Shown: positions 8,663 through 17,881 of the stretch, piece after piece
Position numbering within the stretch: the stretch's first letter is position 1
Layout of the letters: every line of letters begins with the position of its first letter
DNA from: Lederbergia citrisecunda
GTDB taxonomy: Bacteria; Bacillota; Bacilli; Bacillales; Bacillaceae_C
NCBI RefSeq assembly: GCF_018343695.1
Contig: NZ_JAGYPJ010000001.1
Coordinates: 1,809,001 to 1,873,000, forward strand
DNA length: 64,000 nt
Direction: 5' to 3'
The notes under the pieces: model-generated
Told to the model about the DNA's origin: nothing
Databases searched by the model: none
The model's input: only the letters and a program-made list of their open reading frames with translations
Program-made: the position numbers and the translations under genes

Positions 8663-10324
8663 CTACTCCATTGTCACAATTCTTAGCACTTCTTCCGTCG
8701 TTGTGATTCCTTCTTTCACCTTCATTAATCCATCACCAAGTAGAAAAATAGTTTCATTTTGAACGGATAAATCTTGAAGCTTTGAAAATGGTTCATCGTT
8801 CATCATTAATTTCCGCATTTCATCGTTTATAGCTAAAACTTCATGAACTGCAACTCTGCCTCTATAGCCAGTCATATTACAAGATGAACAGCCATGTCCC
8901 CGATAAACTTTTTTAATATCAATTTTGTTTTTTTGAAAAATCTCAATCTCACGCTTAGTTGGTTCGTATTCTACTATACAATCCCTACATATTTTCCTTA
9001 CAAGTCTTTGTGCCACGATTCCACTAATCGAATTCGCCACTAAAAATGGCTCAACCCCCATATCAAGTAAGCGGGTCACGGTACTCAATGAATCATTCGT
9101 ATGAATGGTAGAGAAAACTAAATGACCTGTTAGCGATGCACGTATCGCAATATCTACTGTTTCTTTATCACGAATTTCCCCTACCATAATGATGTTCGGG
9201 TCTTGGCGGAGAACAGAGCGTAATCCTGTTGCAAACGTTAATCCGACATTCGGATTGATTTGAATTTGATTAATTCCTTCCACTTGATATTCAACAGGGT
9301 CCTCAATCGTAATGATATTTACTTCTTCTGTATTTAAATGATTGAGTGCTGCATATAAGGTTGAAGATTTTCCTGAACCAGTAGGACCCGATATTAAAAT
9401 GATACCGTGAGGCTTTTCAATCATCCTCATAAATCGCTGTAAATTCAAACTGTTGAAACCTAATTGATTGATGCTATTAATCGTATTGCTTAAATCCATA
9501 ATTCTAAGGACAATTTTTTCACCAAAAACAGTCGGTAATGTAGAAACACGCAGATCTACATGGCGTTGATCCAAGTTCCTTTTAATTCTGCCATCTTGAG
9601 GAATCCGATATTCTGTAATATCAAGATTCGCCATAATTTTGATCCTGGCAATCAACATGTTTTGCATATGCTTCGGCAATAGTCGTTCGGTTTTTAATAA
9701 GCCATCAACTCGATAACGGATCACCACTTTCGTTTCTTGGGGATCAATATGGATATCACTTGCCCTTTGAACGAACGCATTCGTAAAAATTTGATTCACT
9801 AGTTTTACAATTGGAGAATCTTGATCCGTTAGATCCTCTTCTTCTATTAACTCAACCTGGGAGTTTTTCCTTTCCAAATCGATGAAACCATCATCCATAT
9901 CATAGTATTTATTGATAGAACGAATAATTTCATCTTTAGCTGCTATCGCCGTCTCGATGCGAAAACCCGTAGCAAGTCGTAAGTCTTCAATTGTATAGAA
10001 GTCCATCGGATCTGCCATGGCGACAAACAATTTATCTTCTTCTTTTTTAAGCGGAATAATTAAATTTCTTTTGGCTGTTTCTTTACTGATGATGGAAAAT
10101 AGAGTGGTGTCAAATGGGTAGTGATACAGACTAATATGTGGAATACCAAGTTGAAATTCCAATACTTCAATCAATTGTTGCTCTGTAATAAAACCTTTTT
10201 CTACTAGAATATCACCAAGTCTTTGTCTTGAAGATTTTTCCTTTAACGCCGTTTCAAGTTGTAATTCAGTGATGATACCTGTTTCTATTAGTAAATCCCC
10301 AAGCCTCTTTCTCATTACATTCAT
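8663..10324 (-). CDS. pilB: Type IV pilus extension ATPase PilB
   Basis: A 553-residue assembly ATPase. The N-terminal MshEN region (about 1-150) contains repeated RLGDLLIETG and RLGDILVEKG segments, which in related ATPases can bind cyclic-di-GMP. The core has Walker A GPTGSGKSSTLYA, Asp-box and His-box segments (TIEDPVEYQV, TGHLVFSTIHTND). The zinc knuckle CRDC...CSSC is near residue 470. It is the first gene of the minus-strand pil operon. The start at 10324 has only a modest GGTG ribosome site; MRKRLGDLL (10315) is an alternative. Confidence 0.95.
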   Translation of the reverse strand: MNVMRKRLGDLLIETGIITELQLETALKEKSSRQRLGDILVEKGFITEQQLIEVLEFQLGIPHISLYHYPFDTTLFSIISKETAKRNLIIPLKKEEDKLFVAMADPMDFYTIEDLRLATGFRIETAIAAKDEIIRSINKYYDMDDGFIDLERKNSQVELIEEEDLTDQDSPIVKLVNQIFTNAFVQRASDIHIDPQETKVVIRYRVDGLLKTERLLPKHMQNMLIARIKIMANLDITEYRIPQDGRIKRNLDQRHVDLRVSTLPTVFGEKIVLRIMDLSNTINSINQLGFNSLNLQRFMRMIEKPHGIILISGPTGSGKSSTLYAALNHLNTEEVNIITIEDPVEYQVEGINQIQINPNVGLTFATGLRSVLRQDPNIIMVGEIRDKETVDIAIRASLTGHLVFSTIHTNDSLSTVTRLLDMGVEPFLVANSISGIVAQRLVRKICRDCIVEYEPTKREIEIFQKNKIDIKKVYRGHGCSSCNMTGYRGRVAVHEVLAINDEMRKLMMNDEPFSKLQDLSVQNETIFLLGDGLMKVKEGITTTEEVLRIVTME

Positions 10325-10415
10325 TTACATCACCACTTTACGAATGATCTATTTATGCTAAAAAAAACTAATAATGTAATCATAAGGTAATACAGACTCA
10401 TTTTTACTAATATTG

Positions 10416-10421
10416 TATAAT
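10416..10421 (+). promoter_or_regulatory. Candidate -10 box of the minor-pilin operon
   Basis: A perfect TATAAT lies 8 bp before an in-frame ATG at 10429. Transcription would therefore start at about 10428. This makes the downstream ATG at 10453 the likelier start codon. No good -35 is seen at 16-18 bp, so the promoter may need an activator. Confidence 0.5.
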
Positions 10422-10452
10422 AGTAGTAATGATTTTGAAAGATGGTGTCGTA

Positions 10453-10893
10453 ATGTGCGGGAAAAAACTTTTTAAAAGTGAAAAGGGTATGACATTATTA
10501 GAGATTTTAATCTCTTTTGCTATTGTTTCCATTATATTAACAAGTCTATTAACCGTATTTAGTAACTTTAAACATTTCACTTTTCAAAATCAAAGCAAAT
10601 TAGAAGCACAACAAATTTCGAGAGCAGCTCTTTTTCATCTTGAGAATGGTGAGTACAACGAAAAATTAATTAAAATATCACAAGCAAATAGTACTATAAA
10701 ATTAGACTTGCAAGATCAAGACAAATACGGAACCTTTACACCAATTGCCCAAATATTACCACCCACCTCGGAAGAAAAGGAAATGCATTTGCGTAAAGTG
10801 TCTATTATCGTATATGCCACAAAAGATGTGGAGAGGAAGAGACCGTTGACATATTTAAATGGATATATAAATGTAAAGGGTATATGGGAATGA
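10453..10893 (+). CDS. Minor pilin / pseudopilin 1
   Basis: About 146 residues with a type III signal: basic leader MCGKKLFKSEKG, cleavage before MTLLEIL, Glu at +5, and a hydrophobic helix (about 13-36). The remainder is a small, mostly beta domain without cysteines. Such proteins prime pilus assembly or sit at the tip. The frame is open from an ATG at 10429, but that codon is too close to the TATAAT to have a leader. Its stop overlaps the start of the next pilin. Divergent orientation from pilB places it with the pil system rather than the comG operon. Confidence 0.82.
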   Translation: MCGKKLFKSEKGMTLLEILISFAIVSIILTSLLTVFSNFKHFTFQNQSKLEAQQISRAALFHLENGEYNEKLIKISQANSTIKLDLQDQDKYGTFTPIAQILPPTSEEKEMHLRKVSIIVYATKDVERKRPLTYLNGYINVKGIWE

Positions 10894-11306
10894 AAAAATA
10901 CGATTACATCATCAACAATAATCGAGGAATTACTCTTATTGAAGTATTACTTGCCGGAGTCATTTCCGTTATTATTTTCTCCCTCCTCTTTGGTATATTT
11001 CACTTTGCTGTCAATTCTATGAAAATAACGCAAGCTCAATCAGAACTTCAACAGGAAGCAAATTTAATCTTACTTACGTTAACTTCAGTACATGAGAAAA
11101 ATGAACAGTATACAATTGAAACATCCGAACGTTCATTAATCATTAAAACAGACCGACAAGAATATGTATTCAAAAAAAATTATCGTTACTCTTTAACTTA
11201 TACCCCGATTGCAGGAAATAAAAAAAATATAGCGGTTAAATTGACGATTAAGGAACGGAAATACGGAAAAAAAATAGAAATGAATACGATTATTAGTAGA
11301 TTATAA
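10890..11306 (+). CDS. Minor pilin / pseudopilin 2
   Basis: About 138 residues with leader MKKYDYIINNNRG, cleavage before ITLIEVL, Glu at +5 and a long hydrophobic helix. It resembles PilW/ComGF-like minor pilins (helix with FAVNSMKITQAQ, then a beta-rich C-terminus). ATGs lie at 10884 and 10890. The AAAGGG site is 3 nt from the first and 9 nt from the second, favouring the second. It overlaps the end of minor pilin 1 and is 3-12 bp from the next gene, so it is cotranscribed. Confidence 0.8.
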   Translation: MKKYDYIINNNRGITLIEVLLAGVISVIIFSLLFGIFHFAVNSMKITQAQSELQQEANLILLTLTSVHEKNEQYTIETSERSLIIKTDRQEYVFKKNYRYSLTYTPIAGNKKNIAVKLTIKERKYGKKIEMNTIISRL

Positions 11307-11318
11307 GAGGTGCCTGAG

Positions 11319-12722
11319 ATGGTTAAGAATGAAAAAGGACAAGCACTAGTTTTTACATTGATTATCATTGTCATCATCTTACTTTTTTCCACAACGCTAC
11401 TAGCATTAACATTAAATAGTCGAACTCTAGTAAAGAAGAGCGAAACATATGTCCAAGAAACAGAAGTAGCAGAAATGGGAATTGTTTTTTTCAAAGAGAA
11501 ATTAATGCAGAGCATTTCAAAAATTAATGAGGATATACGGAATGATCAAAATGTGAAACTTGCCGACCTCGCAAATAAATTAGCTACTTCAATACGTACA
11601 CTTGATCAAAAATCTGTACAGGTAGTAGATAATAAACTTATGTACACACTAACCGTCCCCCTCGTAGAACTACTTCCTAATACAAATACGATAGTGGTAA
11701 CCGTTAAAAGTACAGGAAAAAAAATTGGACATTCCTCTGAAAGAGCTTTGACAGCAAGATATGAATTAGTTGGAGAGGGAGTGGGAGGAAACAGTGCCTT
11801 CGAAACTAAGGAGGAATTTTCAAAAATAAATAATCCTTCAAGACTTATGTTTACTTATCCCGATGAAGATAAAGTACATACGTCATCTATAGTAGGAGGA
11901 AACTGTAATTATCCTCTCTACGCTGAGTTCAATCAATACTCTGAACTGACAAATTCATGCAATCACCTATCCAATGGAAGTATGAAATTTAATGGATCTG
12001 TCGCGGTTAATCCCAATACGAATCTTTCCGTTAGTAGAAACATCCAATTTGCTAATTTCCTTACTTTCAACGGAAATAAGCTTGATGTAGGGAAAAATGC
12101 TATTTTTAAAGGGAGTGTTGAATTTAAACCTAGCTCCTCCCTAATAATTGGAAATAATGCAATTTTTAATCAAAATGCTGATTTTGGTTCTTCTACAAAT
12201 ATTTCCATTGGTGGCAACGCCTTATTTAATAACGCTATTAGTATTGGTGAACGTTCAGAATTAAAAATAGCAGGTGAACTATATTCAGCAAACGATCTGA
12301 AATTCTATAAATATTCCACCACAAAAATTGGAGGAGATGTTAGGATTCCAACCGCTACTTTTTTTGATAATTCAACATTAAACATCGATGGGAACTTTTT
12401 GATGACCAACGATGCCAATATCCAAGGTAAAAATGTTCAAATTACGATTGGGAAGAGCGCTAGTTGTACTACTATAACAATAGGAGCTGGATCCACCTTA
12501 CACGTCAAAGGGAATTTTTTTAGTTCGAAATGGCTTACTGTAAATGGTAAAATTTGTGTGGAAGGAAAAGCATTTTTAGTTAGTAAACAAACGGTTACTC
12601 GTGCAAATAGTTGCCCAAAAAACCAACCAGACGGTACAATATATGAATTAGGAAAACCTGTAATCGGCAATAATCCTTTTGTTTTAATTAAACTTCCAGA
12701 TGAAGAAATTAAATATAAATAG
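11319..12722 (+). CDS. Large pilin-like protein with beta-solenoid-like repeats
   Basis: About 467 residues. The N-terminus MVKNEKG followed by QALVFTLIIIVIILLF looks like a PilX-type prepilin leader and membrane helix, but +5 is Phe instead of Glu. Residues about 215-430 are a string of degenerate repeats of roughly 18-20 residues (NGS/NIS/TIG patterns such as IGNNAIF, IGGNALF, IGGDVRI). This recalls a right-handed beta-solenoid or bactofilin-like fold. Four cysteines lie in or near the body. GTG at 11310 is possible, but AGAGGTG 6 nt before ATG 11319 favours the latter. It is probably a tip or surface-exposed component; function is unproven. Confidence 0.7.
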   Translation: MVKNEKGQALVFTLIIIVIILLFSTTLLALTLNSRTLVKKSETYVQETEVAEMGIVFFKEKLMQSISKINEDIRNDQNVKLADLANKLATSIRTLDQKSVQVVDNKLMYTLTVPLVELLPNTNTIVVTVKSTGKKIGHSSERALTARYELVGEGVGGNSAFETKEEFSKINNPSRLMFTYPDEDKVHTSSIVGGNCNYPLYAEFNQYSELTNSCNHLSNGSMKFNGSVAVNPNTNLSVSRNIQFANFLTFNGNKLDVGKNAIFKGSVEFKPSSSLIIGNNAIFNQNADFGSSTNISIGGNALFNNAISIGERSELKIAGELYSANDLKFYKYSTTKIGGDVRIPTATFFDNSTLNIDGNFLMTNDANIQGKNVQITIGKSASCTTITIGAGSTLHVKGNFFSSKWLTVNGKICVEGKAFLVSKQTVTRANSCPKNQPDGTIYELGKPVIGNNPFVLIKLPDEEIKYK

Positions 12723-12723
12723 T

Positions 12724-12759
12724 AGCCGTCTCAAATTCTTATTCTTGAGACGGCTTTTT
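12724..12759 (+). terminator. Terminator of the minor-pilin operon
   Basis: AGCCGTCTCAA and TTGAGACGGCT form an 11-bp perfect stem followed by TTTTT. It may also act on the convergent folC transcript. Confidence 0.88.
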
Positions 12760-12779
12760 CATCATTCTTCACAATGAAT

Positions 12780-14087
12780 TTACTTTTTAATAATATGTAC
12801 GAGAAAAGACTTGATTGCAGAAATAAAATAAAGTGAACCTGTAATCGCTAATACTTCATTGCTTTTCAATGAAATCGTCAACTCTTCAATCAGTTTTTGC
12901 CAATCTGATTCAGTTTTTACTCCAGAAACACCACTTATTGCTTTTAGTTCGTCAGCTTTTGCTGCACGCGGGAAGTCGAATTCAGTGAAATAGAGTTCCG
13001 CGTCAATCCCCTCTAAAATGGTGAACATCTCCGTCAAATCTTTGTCTTTAAGAGCAGCAAAAACGATTTTTATTTTTTTCTCTTTATAACGGTTAGTTAA
13101 TGCTGAAGCAAATGCGCGCAACCCCTCTGGATTATGTGCTCCATCAATAAGTATTGCAGGACTCGCTTGCAAAATTTCAAATCTACCTGGCCAATATGCT
13201 TTCTTTAACCCTCTTCTAATCTCTTCCTCATCCAATTTTGCATAGCCTGCCCTCATTAAATATGATACAGCCGCTACTGCGCCTGCAGCATTTTCTGTTT
13301 GATGCTTACCCACAAGTGACAACTCAAGATCATTAAAGGTTTCGTATTCAGACACGTATGTGAATCGTTCTCCACTTTCTATTGAGCAATAATTTGTTAC
13401 AAAAAACTCATGATCTATTTGCATCATTTCCGAGTGTTTTTCAATGGCAGCTTGCTTTATTACATCAAGAGCATCATGATCCTTTACACAAGTAATCAAT
13501 GGCTTATTCTTTTTTATGATTCCTGCTTTTTCAAAGGCAATGTCTTTTACCGTATTACCGAGAATCTGAGTATGGTCCATCCCTATATTAGTAATGATAG
13601 AAACGAGTGGTTCTATCACATTTGTCGAATCAAACCGTCCTCCTAAACCAACTTCTATAACTGCAAAATCAACCGGATGTACTCTGGCAAAATAATAAAA
13701 TGCCATAGCTGTAATAATTTCGAATTCTGTAGGAGCTCCGAGCTCTGTATGTTCAAGTTCATCCGCTAGTGGTTTTATTACATTCGTAATCAGAGTTATT
13801 TCTTCATCCTTAATCGGTTTACCATTTAAACTTATTCTCTCATTAAATTGTTCAATATATGGAGAGGTAAACGTTCCTACTTCATACCCTGCTTCAATTA
13901 ACATAGATCTTATATACGAAACGGTTGAACCTTTTCCGTTTGTTCCGCCAACATGGATTGCTTTTAGCTCTTTTTCGGGGTTCCCAAGTTTATCTAACAT
14001 CCATTCCATCCGTTTCAATCCCGGTTTAATTCCGAAACGGAGACGAGAATGAATCCAATCTATTGCTTCTTGATATGTATTAAACAT
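12780..14087 (-). CDS. folC: Folylpolyglutamate / dihydrofolate synthase
   Basis: Mur-ligase-like ATP enzyme that adds glutamate to folates, and in bacteria often to dihydropteroate as well. It has P-loop GTNGKGSTVSYI (about residue 48), omega loop FTSPYIEQFNERI, AVIEVGLGGRFDSTN, and C-terminal-domain motif DGAHNPEGL. Length 435 is typical. The start follows GAGGTGA at 6 nt. It is downstream of valS (58 bp), as in B. subtilis, and probably shares its T-box-controlled transcript. Confidence 0.95.
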   Translation of the reverse strand: MFNTYQEAIDWIHSRLRFGIKPGLKRMEWMLDKLGNPEKELKAIHVGGTNGKGSTVSYIRSMLIEAGYEVGTFTSPYIEQFNERISLNGKPIKDEEITLITNVIKPLADELEHTELGAPTEFEIITAMAFYYFARVHPVDFAVIEVGLGGRFDSTNVIEPLVSIITNIGMDHTQILGNTVKDIAFEKAGIIKKNKPLITCVKDHDALDVIKQAAIEKHSEMMQIDHEFFVTNYCSIESGERFTYVSEYETFNDLELSLVGKHQTENAAGAVAAVSYLMRAGYAKLDEEEIRRGLKKAYWPGRFEILQASPAILIDGAHNPEGLRAFASALTNRYKEKKIKIVFAALKDKDLTEMFTILEGIDAELYFTEFDFPRAAKADELKAISGVSGVKTESDWQKLIEELTISLKSNEVLAITGSLYFISAIKSFLVHIIKK

Positions 14088-14145
14088 ATTGTCACCTCAA
14101 ACCATGATAACGGGATTGCCCAAATGAGCAATCCCTCACATATAG

Positions 14146-16791
14146 TTAACTTTCTTTTAATTCCTTAATTCTTTGTTCTACTGTTAAGCTCTTCTCCAAA
14201 TAATCCTTTTCTTTCGCACGTTCTTCATCAACGATTGATTGCGGTGCTTTACTAATGAATTTTTCGTTTGACAATTTTTTCTGAACACGCTCTACTTCTT
14301 TATTCCACTTATCCCATTCTTTTTCCAAGCGAGCGATTTCCTCGTCAATATTTATGAGTCCCGCTAGCGGTAGGAAGAGTTCAGCACCTGTTACAACGGC
14401 AGACATTGATTTTTCAGGTGGTGTAATGTTAATGGCAATCTCGAGTTCCTCAGGATTACAAAATCTTTCGATGAAATGTTTGTTCTTTTCTAATGCTGCA
14501 AGAACCTCTTCATCCCTTGCCTTAAGCAACATTTTTATTTTTTTGCTCATCGGTGTATTAACTTCTGCCCTAATGGTACGAACAGAATGGATAATATCCA
14601 TCAAAAGTTTCATTTCTCCGGCTGCCGATTGATCTGAAAGACTTAAATCAACTTGTGGCCAAGCAGCAATTGTAATAGACTCTCCTTGATGAGGGAGATT
14701 TTGCCAAATTTCTTCAGTAATAAATGGCATAAATGGATGTAGCAAGCGCATTGTGTTATCTAAAACATACGCAAGTACGGAGCGCGTTGTCAGTTTTGCC
14801 TTTTCATCCTCACCATATAATGGCAACTTCGCCATCTCAATATACCAGTCACAAAGATCGTCCCAGATGAAGTTGTATAGCGCACGTCCTACTTCCCCAA
14901 ACTCGTATTTTTCTGCGAGCTTCGTTACTGTATCAATCGTGTCGTTTAAACGTGTTAAAATCCATTTATCTGCAACTGATTTCTCACCTGACAAATCAAT
15001 TTCCTCATATGTGAGCCCATCCATGTTCATCAATGCAAATCTCGATGCATTCCAAATCTTATTGGCAAAGTTCCAAACTGCTTCAATCTTTTCCATGCTG
15101 AAGCGTAAATCCTGGCCTGGCGAGCTTCCTGTCGATAAAAAGTAGCGTAGAGAGTCGGCACCATACTTATCAATAACTTCCATAGGATCGACACCATTTC
15201 CAAGCGATTTACTCATTTTCCGTCCTTCTGCATCACGAACAAGTCCATGAATTAATACATCGCGAAACGGGCGGTCATCAGTAAATTTTAGACCTTGGAA
15301 AATCATTCTTGAAACCCAGAACGTAATAATATCATAACCTGTTACGAGACAATTGTTTGGATAATAACGTTTAAAATCATTTTCTTCTGTGTTTGGCCAA
15401 CCCATTGTTGAAAATGGCCATAGTGCTGAGCTGAACCACGTATCTAAAACATCTTTATCCTGTTCCCAGTTTTCTTCGTCTCCTGGAGCTTCATGGCCTA
15501 CATAAATTTCCCCAGTTTCTTTATGGTACCAAGCAGGGATTCGATGTCCCCACCAAAGTTGACGAGAAATACACCAATCACGAATATTTTCAATCCAATG
15601 CATGTAGATTTTTTCAAAACGGTCAGGTACGAAATTAACTTTTTCTTCACCCTTTTGTAATTCGATTGCTTTATCGGCAAGAGGCTGCATTTTTACAAAC
15701 CATTGAGTTGATAAATATGGTTCTACAACCGCTCCACTTCGCTCTGAGTGACCAACAGAATGTAAATGCTCTTCAATTTTGAAAAGAACACCAGCATCTT
15801 GTAAATCCTTTACGATTTGTTTTCGACATTCAAAACGATCAAGGCCGTTATATTTTCCTGCCTTTTCATTCATCGTGCCATCTTCATTCATAACAAGAAC
15901 TCGTTCAAGATTATGGCGATTTCCGATTTCAAAATCATTTGGATCATGTGCAGGAGTGATTTTTACAGCACCAGAACCAAATTCCATATCAACATAATCA
16001 TCTGCAACTATTGGAATTTCACGACCGATGATTGGAAGGATAACCGTTTTACCAATTAAATGTTTATAACGTTCATCATCCGGATGTACAGCAACTCCTG
16101 TATCACCAAGCATCGTTTCAGGACGTGTCGTTGCAACCTCAATGCTGCCACTGCCATCCGCTAATGGGTAATTCATATGATAGAAGGCACCTTGAACATC
16201 TTTATAAATAACTTCGATATCGGAAAGTGCGGTTTTCGTAGCTGGGTCCCAATTAATGATATACTCGCCACGATATATCAAGCCTTCATTGTATAAGGAA
16301 ACAAAAACTTCACGTACTGCATTTGAAAGTCCTTCATCCAGTGTAAAGCGTTCCCTTGAATAATCGAGCCCTAGTCCAAGCTTAGACCATTGTTGACGAA
16401 TAAAATCTGCATATTCTGCTTTCCATTTCCAAGTTTCTTCAAGAAATTTTTCTCGACCTAAATCGTAGCGTGTCTTGCCTTCTTCTCTTAATTTTTCTTC
16501 CACCTTTGCTTGAGTTGCGATTCCAGCATGGTCCATACCAGGCAGCCATAAAACATCGTACCCTTGCATTCTTTTCATCCGAGTCAAAATGTCTTGAAGT
16601 GTTGTATCCCAGGCATGGCCAAGATGCAGCTTCCCCGTAACATTGGGTGGTGGAATAACGATTGTGTATGGTTCCTTTTCCAAGTCACTTTCCGCTTCAA
16701 AAAACTTACCCTTAAGCCACCATTCATATCTGCCTTTTTCAATGCTTTGCGGCTCATATTTGGTAGGCATTGTTAATTCTTTTTGTTCCAT
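14146..16791 (-). CDS. valS: Valyl-tRNA synthetase
   Basis: Class I aminoacyl-tRNA synthetase of 881 residues. The HIGH-type motif is [16 protein letters not shown] (about 48-63), and the KMSKS motif is [11 protein letters not shown] (about 525). An inserted editing domain lies between them. The anticodon-binding domain follows, then a C-terminal coiled coil (about 815-881), as expected for ValS. Start ATG 16791 has an AAGGAGG site. Expression is probably controlled by the upstream T-box leader, although a repeat element lies between the leader terminator and this ribosome site. Confidence 0.98.
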   Translation of the reverse strand: MEQKELTMPTKYEPQSIEKGRYEWWLKGKFFEAESDLEKEPYTIVIPPPNVTGKLHLGHAWDTTLQDILTRMKRMQGYDVLWLPGMDHAGIATQAKVEEKLREEGKTRYDLGREKFLEETWKWKAEYADFIRQQWSKLGLGLDYSRERFTLDEGLSNAVREVFVSLYNEGLIYRGEYIINWDPATKTALSDIEVIYKDVQGAFYHMNYPLADGSGSIEVATTRPETMLGDTGVAVHPDDERYKHLIGKTVILPIIGREIPIVADDYVDMEFGSGAVKITPAHDPNDFEIGNRHNLERVLVMNEDGTMNEKAGKYNGLDRFECRKQIVKDLQDAGVLFKIEEHLHSVGHSERSGAVVEPYLSTQWFVKMQPLADKAIELQKGEEKVNFVPDRFEKIYMHWIENIRDWCISRQLWWGHRIPAWYHKETGEIYVGHEAPGDEENWEQDKDVLDTWFSSALWPFSTMGWPNTEENDFKRYYPNNCLVTGYDIITFWVSRMIFQGLKFTDDRPFRDVLIHGLVRDAEGRKMSKSLGNGVDPMEVIDKYGADSLRYFLSTGSSPGQDLRFSMEKIEAVWNFANKIWNASRFALMNMDGLTYEEIDLSGEKSVADKWILTRLNDTIDTVTKLAEKYEFGEVGRALYNFIWDDLCDWYIEMAKLPLYGEDEKAKLTTRSVLAYVLDNTMRLLHPFMPFITEEIWQNLPHQGESITIAAWPQVDLSLSDQSAAGEMKLLMDIIHSVRTIRAEVNTPMSKKIKMLLKARDEEVLAALEKNKHFIERFCNPEELEIAINITPPEKSMSAVVTGAELFLPLAGLINIDEEIARLEKEWDKWNKEVERVQKKLSNEKFISKAPQSIVDEERAKEKDYLEKSLTVEQRIKELKES

Positions 16792-16806
16792 CTTTTTTCC
16801 TCCTTC

Positions 16807-16954
16807 TCTAGCTATAGCGCCTAATCGACTTGCAAATTTTCTACCTCTTCTTTAGCGTAAGTTAACATCAACTCGTCCATTGATTCATCGTGTTACCTTT
16901 ATTCAAAGCCTAGGTCCTGAAATTCGCACATCAATAAGCAAGGCGCTTTCGCTG
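16807..16954 (+). repeat. Interspersed repeat family 1, copy A
   Basis: About 148 bp running from TCTAGCTATAGCGCC to AAGGCGCTTTCGC. Its ends are imperfect inverted repeats. Internal landmarks shared with the other copies include TCGACTTGCAAA and a GTTACCTTTATTC block. It is the most diverged copy and lies between the T-box terminator and the valS ribosome site. Confidence 0.7.
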
Positions 16955-16974
16955 TACATTTCTTTACGAAAATA

Positions 16975-17240
16975 CAAAAAGCCCCCTTCGTTAAAAGGAC
17001 GAAGGGAGCTGGTTCGCGGTACCACCTTTTTTCACAAATCACAGAAATCTTGTGACTTGGCACTTAAAAACAATAACGGCTTCTAACCGGCTTCTATTAC
17101 TATATTTTCACAGAAGCTGCTCGAGGGCGACCTTCCATGGAAATTGTTTAGGAATCTTTCACCAATGATTCCCTCTCTGAAAAACAATCCTCTCATGTAC
17201 TCTTCCCTGTCAATGCATTTATTCGTTCTCACTATTATTC
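16975..17240 (-). promoter_or_regulatory. Valine T-box riboswitch leader of valS
   Basis: The minus strand carries the T-box core GGTGGTACCGCG (17015-17026). It is followed by a terminator hairpin (CCCTTCGT / ACGAAGGG, then GCTTTTTG, 16976-17008). The antiterminator bulge reads UGGU, whose variable U would pair with the A discriminator expected of tRNA-Val. Upstream are stem I elements, including AGAGAGGGAATCATTGGTG and a GUC valine codon at 17129-17131 in GAAGGTCGCCC on the 3' side, a candidate specifier. Uncharged tRNA-Val would stabilise the antiterminator and allow valS transcription. A TATAAT at 17241-17246 could be the -10. Confidence 0.93.
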
Positions 17241-17311
17241 ATTATAGTAGCGAATTTTTATACATAAAGCAATATTTTCTCGTCTAATTTTAAAATTTGG
17301 GCTTTTTCCAT

Positions 17312-17449
17312 GTCTGGGAAAAGCAGCCGTCGACTTGCTAGCTTCTTGTCCTCTTCCCTACGATTGCCTGACGAAATCATCGTATTTCCTTTATCTCAGT
17401 CAGAGGACCCGAAGTTTTTACGTCGATGGACAAGGCGCTTTCGCTTTTC
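17312..17449 (+). repeat. Interspersed repeat family 1, copy B
   Basis: Element of about 138 bp. Its right-hand 66 bp (17385-17450) are identical to 17542-17607 in copy C. The left end (GTCTGGGAAAAGCAGCCG) has diverged. Confidence 0.85.
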
Positions 17450-17452
17450 TTT

Positions 17453-17606
17453 GTCTAGCTACAGCGCCAATCGACTAGCAAACTTCTCGTCCTCTTCCCT
17501 ACGATAAGTCAACATCGATTCGACATAACTGTCTCATCGTGTTTCCTTTATCTCAGTCAGAGGACCCGAAGTTTTTACGTCGATGGACAAGGCGCTTTCG
17601 CTTTTC
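17453..17606 (+). repeat. Interspersed repeat family 1, copy C
   Basis: Best-preserved copy, about 154 bp, from GTCTAGCTACAGCGCC to AAGGCGCTTTCGCTTTTC. The left arm AGCGCC..TCGAC..AAACTTC is inverted against the right arm GAAGTTT..GTCGA..GGCGCT, so the RNA or single strand could fold into a long hairpin. It is directly tandem with copy B. Confidence 0.85.
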
Positions 17607-17672
17607 TATTCACAGAATACCCAAAATACACATATTTTATAAGTAGGGGCTATAGGGAGGAGGTAAAAATAA

Positions 17673-17864
17673 GTGAAAAGAAAATTCAATCAGAGCACAT
17701 TTCAAAATTGGTTGAGGAGTTTTAAAGCAATTTGTAAGCAACTTATCATCCCTTTTACCATTTTCCAGGCAATCCGGACTTTTATTTTTCCTACTACTAT
17801 CGATGTATTATTGTTAGCGATTTTTATTACCCTCTCATTAGCATATCATTTTGAGTGGATATGA
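17673..17864 (+). CDS. Small conserved membrane protein
   Basis: A 63-residue protein starting at GTG 17673, preceded by GGAGGAGGT with 8 nt spacing. Residues 1-20 are basic, and about 22-62 form two hydrophobic segments (LIIPFTIFQAIRTFIF and TIDVLLLAIFITLSLAYHF). The excellent ribosome site and the position beside ysxE support a real gene. The neighbours on both sides are on the opposite strand, so it is monocistronic. Function unknown. Confidence 0.65.
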   Translation: MKRKFNQSTFQNWLRSFKAICKQLIIPFTIFQAIRTFIFPTTIDVLLLAIFITLSLAYHFEWI

Positions 17865-17881
17865 ATAACCCCTTCCAGAGG

